Of a stretch of DNA of 7,674 nucleotides, positions 5,129 through 7,674 are shown piece after piece. Positions within the stretch are counted from its first letter, which is position 1; the number at the start of each line of letters is the position of its first letter. Source of the DNA: an uncultured Rickettsiales bacterium (GTDB taxonomy: Bacteria; Pseudomonadota; Alphaproteobacteria; Rickettsiales; UBA1997); NCBI GenBank assembly GCA_937927795.1, contig CALBSF010000165.1, forward strand, positions 1 through 7,674, given 5' to 3'. Made by a program: the position numbers and the translations under genes. The notes under the pieces were generated by a model. The model had not been told where the DNA came from. It did not search any database and saw nothing but the letters and a program-made list of their open reading frames with translations.

Positions 5129-7605
5129 TGGAATTAGAATCAAAAAAAGAATTATTTAATTTAGAAGCTGAACAAGCGGTTTTGGGAACTATCATTTTAA
5201 ATAATGAATATCTTAACCGCGTGTCGGAATTTCTTCGCGCTGAGCATTTTTACGAGCCCGCTCATCAAAAAATCTTCTCACAAATTTTTCACAATATTGA
5301 AAAAATAAATATTGTTGCCAATCAAATTACTTTAAAACAATTTTTTGAATCTGAGCCTTCAATCAAAGCTTTGGGCGGCGCCTCTTATCTTTCTAATTTA
5401 CTTGGACTTGCCTCTGCAATTATTGATATTTCTAATTACGGCAGAGTTATTCATGACTTGTCTTTAAAAAGAGAACTTGCAATGATTGGCGAAGAAATTG
5501 TCAATAAAGTTTACAAAACCGAAGAAAAACTTTCCGCTCAAGATCAAATTGAAATGGCTGAAGCTAATTTATTCAAGCTTGCCGAACATGATTCATCAAG
5601 AAGCGATTTTCGTAATATTTCATTTTCTCTAACCGAAACCATTAATAGAGCGGTAATTGCCAAACAAAAAGATTCTAATATTAGCGGAATTTCAACCGGA
5701 CTAGCTGATTTAGATAAAATTCTAAGCGGCATGCAACCTTCCGACCTTATTATTCTAGCTGGACGACCTTCAATGGGTAAGGCGCAACCTCTTGATGCCA
5801 AAGTTTTGACTATGAATGGTTGGAAAAAAATGGGTGAATTAAAAATAGGAGAAACTCTAGCATCAATTGATAATAAAAAATCAAAAGTTACTGGAATTTT
5901 TCCACAGGGAATTAAAGAAATTTATCGCATAACATTTTCCGATGGAAGAAGCACAGAATGTTGCGCTGAACATTTGTGGAAAGTTAATTATCGTAACTGG
6001 GAAAATTCAAAAATTATTTCATGCAATGAAATTCAAGAATTATTAAGCAAATCTCGTTATAAAAATAGAATTTGGATTGATACCGCAGAATTGGAATTTG
6101 GAAATGACGATGATTTGGATTTAGATCCATGGGTTTTGGGCGCTCTTCTTGGAGATGGCAATTTATCTGGTGGCTCAATAATTTTTTCTAATGCAAGTGA
6201 TGAAACTTTAGCTTTATTTAATAAAAAAATTGGTAAAGAATTTATATTATCCTACGCTGGAAAATATGATTATAGAATTATTCAAAAAGAAGGTTCTCAC
6301 AAAAAAGGTTCAAATCGCACTTCGCCAAATAAAATAAAAGAATCAATAAAGTCGCTCGGATTATTTGATATAAAAAGCGATAAAAAATTCATTCCTAAAA
6401 AATATTTAAACTCTAGTCTAAAATCAAGATTATCCTTGATGCAAGGACTTATGGACACAGATGGCTGGGTTGAAAAATTTGGCAGCATGCGCTTTTCAAC
6501 CACTAGCAAACAACTAGCTTTTGACTTTTTAGATCTTGCTCGCTCACTTGGAGCAATTGCCACAATCAAAGAAAAAAATACTTCTTACACCCATAACGGC
6601 GTTAAAAAACAAGGATTAACCTCTTATGTTATAAATCTTCAAAGTGAGAATTTAGAATCATTTGTTTTGGCTTCTTATAAAAAAGAGAGGGTTCACAAAA
6701 AACAACGTCAAAAAAGACTAAATATAGCAAAAATTGAACTAGTTAAAAAAGCTAAGGCGCAATGCATTTCGGTAAGTCATGATAGTCATCTATATATCAC
6801 TGACGACTATATTGTAACTCATAATACTGCGCTAGGAATCAACATGGCGGTTAATGCTTGTAAATTTTTAAATAAGGATGTTGAAGATCCAAAAGATAAA
6901 AAAGCAGTTGGCTTTTTTTCGCTTGAGATGTCATCTGATCAACTTGCCGCCAGAATTCTTTCGATGGAATCAAGCATTAATGCTGGAAAATTTAGAACCG
7001 GGCAAATGAATGAAAATGAATGGGAAGCAATTGCGGTTCGTAGTGCGGAAATTTCGAAATTACCATTTTTTATTGATGATACTCCCGCCCTTTCAATTTC
7101 GGCGATTAGAACAAGAGCAAGAAGAATGGTAAGAAAACATAATTTAGCATTTTTGGTAATTGATTATTTACAATTAATTCAAGGAACCAGCAAAAGATCC
7201 AGTGAAAATCGGGTTCAAGAAGTTTCTGAAATTACTCAAGGATTAAAAGCAATTGCCAAAGAATTTAACATGCCGGTTTTGGCGCTATCTCAATTATCAA
7301 GGGCGGTTGAGCAAAGAGAAGATAAAAGACCGCAGCTATCTGACTTAAGGGAATCAGGCTCAATTGAGCAAGATGCTGACGTGGTAGCTTTTATTTATCG
7401 CGATAGTTATTATTTAGAAAGAAAAAGACCGCCAGAAAATGAGGTGGAAAAATTTCAGCAATGGAAAACTCAAATGCAAGAAGTTAATAATCGATCTGAG
7501 GTTATTATTGCAAAACAAAGGAATGGTCCAGTTGGAAATGTATTATTATATTTTGATGCTGAATTTACGAAGTTTGGAAATTTAGATGTTTATCATGGTG
7601 ATTAA
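5128..7605 (+). CDS. dnaB: Replicative DNA helicase DnaB precursor containing an intein
   Basis: This is the hexameric 5'-3' helicase that unwinds the replication fork. The 825-residue precursor would splice to 477 residues, a normal DnaB length. The N-terminal primase-interacting domain (1 to about 105) has the typical NLEAEQAVLGTIILNNEYL start and FYEPAHQKIF. A linker helix leads to the RecA-like ATPase domain. Walker A, GRPSMGK (212-218), is interrupted by the intein and resumes at Thr567 (TALGIN). FFSLEMSS holds the putative catalytic Glu600. Walker B, FLVIDYLQLI, has Asp679. LALSQLSRAVEQR, DLRESGSIEQDADV and FIYRDSYY (probable arginine finger, Arg758) follow. The second common DnaB intein site, in the RESG/SIEQ region, is empty. 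The start overlaps the glmS stop by one base, so the two are probably coexpressed and translationally coupled. Because the intein splits the P-loop, ATPase activity should depend on splicing. Confidence 0.96.
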   Translation: MELESKKELFNLEAEQAVLGTIILNNEYLNRVSEFLRAEHFYEPAHQKIFSQIFHNIEKINIVANQITLKQFFESEPSIKALGGASYLSNLLGLASAIIDISNYGRVIHDLSLKRELAMIGEEIVNKVYKTEEKLSAQDQIEMAEANLFKLAEHDSSRSDFRNISFSLTETINRAVIAKQKDSNISGISTGLADLDKILSGMQPSDLIILAGRPSMGKAQPLDAKVLTMNGWKKMGELKIGETLASIDNKKSKVTGIFPQGIKEIYRITFSDGRSTECCAEHLWKVNYRNWENSKIISCNEIQELLSKSRYKNRIWIDTAELEFGNDDDLDLDPWVLGALLGDGNLSGGSIIFSNASDETLALFNKKIGKEFILSYAGKYDYRIIQKEGSHKKGSNRTSPNKIKESIKSLGLFDIKSDKKFIPKKYLNSSLKSRLSLMQGLMDTDGWVEKFGSMRFSTTSKQLAFDFLDLARSLGAIATIKEKNTSYTHNGVKKQGLTSYVINLQSENLESFVLASYKKERVHKKQRQKRLNIAKIELVKKAKAQCISVSHDSHLYITDDYIVTHNTALGINMAVNACKFLNKDVEDPKDKKAVGFFSLEMSSDQLAARILSMESSINAGKFRTGQMNENEWEAIAVRSAEISKLPFFIDDTPALSISAIRTRARRMVRKHNLAFLVIDYLQLIQGTSKRSSENRVQEVSEITQGLKAIAKEFNMPVLALSQLSRAVEQREDKRPQLSDLRESGSIEQDADVVAFIYRDSYYLERKRPPENEVEKFQQWKTQMQEVNNRSEVIIAKQRNGPVGNVLLYFDAEFTKFGNLDVYHGD
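5782..6825 (+). mobile_element. Class 3 (Ala1) DnaB intein with LAGLIDADG homing endonuclease
   Basis: This in-frame 348-codon insertion lies between Lys218 and Thr567 of DnaB, the usual P-loop intein site. It starts AQPLDAKVLTMNGWKKMGEL, so residue 1 is Ala and not the Cys or Ser nucleophile. Block B is TECCAEHLW, with His64 and Trp66 of the intein. Block F is AQCISVSHDSHLYITDDYI, with Cys328. Block G is VTHN, with Thr346, His347 and terminal Asn348; the +1 extein residue is Thr. Trp, Cys and Thr at these positions form the WCT triplet that defines class 3 inteins. In this class the block F Cys attacks the N-terminal junction to make a branched thioester, then +1 transfer and Asn cyclization complete splicing. 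All needed residues are present, so splicing is predicted. Base composition resembles the host gene by eye, which is compatible with old residence or an AT-rich donor. Confidence 0.94.
6121..6700 (+). other. LAGLIDADG (DOD) homing endonuclease domain within the intein
   Basis: Two LAGLIDADG motifs are seen. The first is VLGALLGDGN (precursor 336-345, key Asp343). The second is LMQGLMDTDGW (437-447, key Asp445), about 100 residues on, the usual spacing for a monomeric intein endonuclease. Both metal-binding acidic residues are kept. No stop or frameshift interrupts the domain, so cleavage activity is plausible. The target would be the intein-less dnaB P-loop sequence. Domain edges are approximate. 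Confidence 0.85.
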
Positions 7606-7620
7606 GAAATTTTAGAAAAT

Positions 7621-7648
7621 GGATTGCCGCGCTTCGCTCGCAATGACG
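7621..7648. repeat. Dispersed-type intergenic palindromic repeat downstream of dnaB
   Basis: A GC-rich 28-bp block stands out in AT-rich DNA 16 bp after the dnaB stop. Outer arms ATTGC (7623-7627) and GCAAT (7640-7644) enclose an inner GCG/CGC pair (7629-7631/7635-7637) around CTT. The reverse strand reads CGTCATTGCGAGCGAAGCGC, which matches the style of a repeat scattered between genes in many bacterial genomes, including Rickettsiales. That resemblance is from memory, and only one copy lies in this window. No T-tract follows the stem, so it is a poor intrinsic terminator. Positions 7649-7674 hold nothing identifiable. Confidence 0.55.
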
Positions 7649-7674
7649 AAATTTAGATTATCTAGACTTTGTCA

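Noticed and set aside
1590..5130. Lack of Shine-Dalgarno sites as a special leaderless system
   Set aside because: Weak or absent Shine-Dalgarno sequences are common in very AT-rich bacterial genomes, and no start site is mapped to show leaderless messages.
5782..5784. Intein inactivated by loss of its first Cys or Ser
   Set aside because: The Ala1 start comes with the block B Trp, block F Cys and block G Thr of class 3, which splices without a residue-1 nucleophile.
5544..5801. Open reading frame on the strand opposite dnaB
   Set aside because: It lies entirely antisense to well-conserved helicase sequence and has no recognisable product. Similar shadows at 383-577, 737-919, 1619-1831, 1953-2180 and 6297-6569 were dropped for the same reason.
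5782..6825. Group I or II intron instead of an intein
   Set aside because: The insert is fully in frame from end to end, encodes intein blocks A, B, F and G and ends in His-Asn before Thr.

Overview
This is a low-GC, gene-dense stretch of a bacterial chromosome. The short spacers, weak or absent Shine-Dalgarno sites, type A RNase P RNA, alphaproteobacterial-style CvpA and short dispersed palindromic repeats fit an AT-rich alphaproteobacterium. A Rickettsiales- or Holosporales-like endosymbiont lineage is my best guess, but it is an inference and no marker here proves it.

Layout. A GC-rich palindromic repeat (28-66) lies beyond the 3' end of trpS, which is on the minus strand (79-1062). A compact intergenic region of about 45 bp separates trpS from the divergent RNase P RNA gene rnpB (about 1105-1588). 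Next is a 262-codon ORF (1610-2398) that encodes only the catalytic domain of alanyl-tRNA synthetase; the remaining roughly 70% of the usual protein is absent from the window. A cvpA-family membrane protein gene follows (2432-3172). A 123-bp spacer then holds three perfect 10-bp tandem repeats and a plausible promoter. After it come glmS (3296-5128) and dnaB (5128-7605), which overlap by one base. A dispersed-type repeat (7621-7648) closes the window.

The first half is about tRNA: charging of Trp and Ala tRNAs and 5' processing of pre-tRNAs. The second half pairs GlmS, the entry point to UDP-GlcNAc for peptidoglycan and lipid A, with the replicative helicase DnaB. The two are probably cotranscribed.

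The most interesting element is a 348-residue intein in the Walker A P-loop of DnaB (5782-6825). It begins with Ala instead of Cys or Ser. It carries the Trp/Cys/Thr triplet that defines class 3 inteins, together with an apparently intact two-motif LAGLIDADG homing endonuclease. The helicase therefore cannot bind ATP normally until the intein is spliced out. Other points worth a second look are the truncated AlaRS, an enlarged P12 domain and an apparently missing GGU motif in rnpB, a telomere-like G-quadruplex motif beside trpS, and helically phased A-tracts upstream of glmS.
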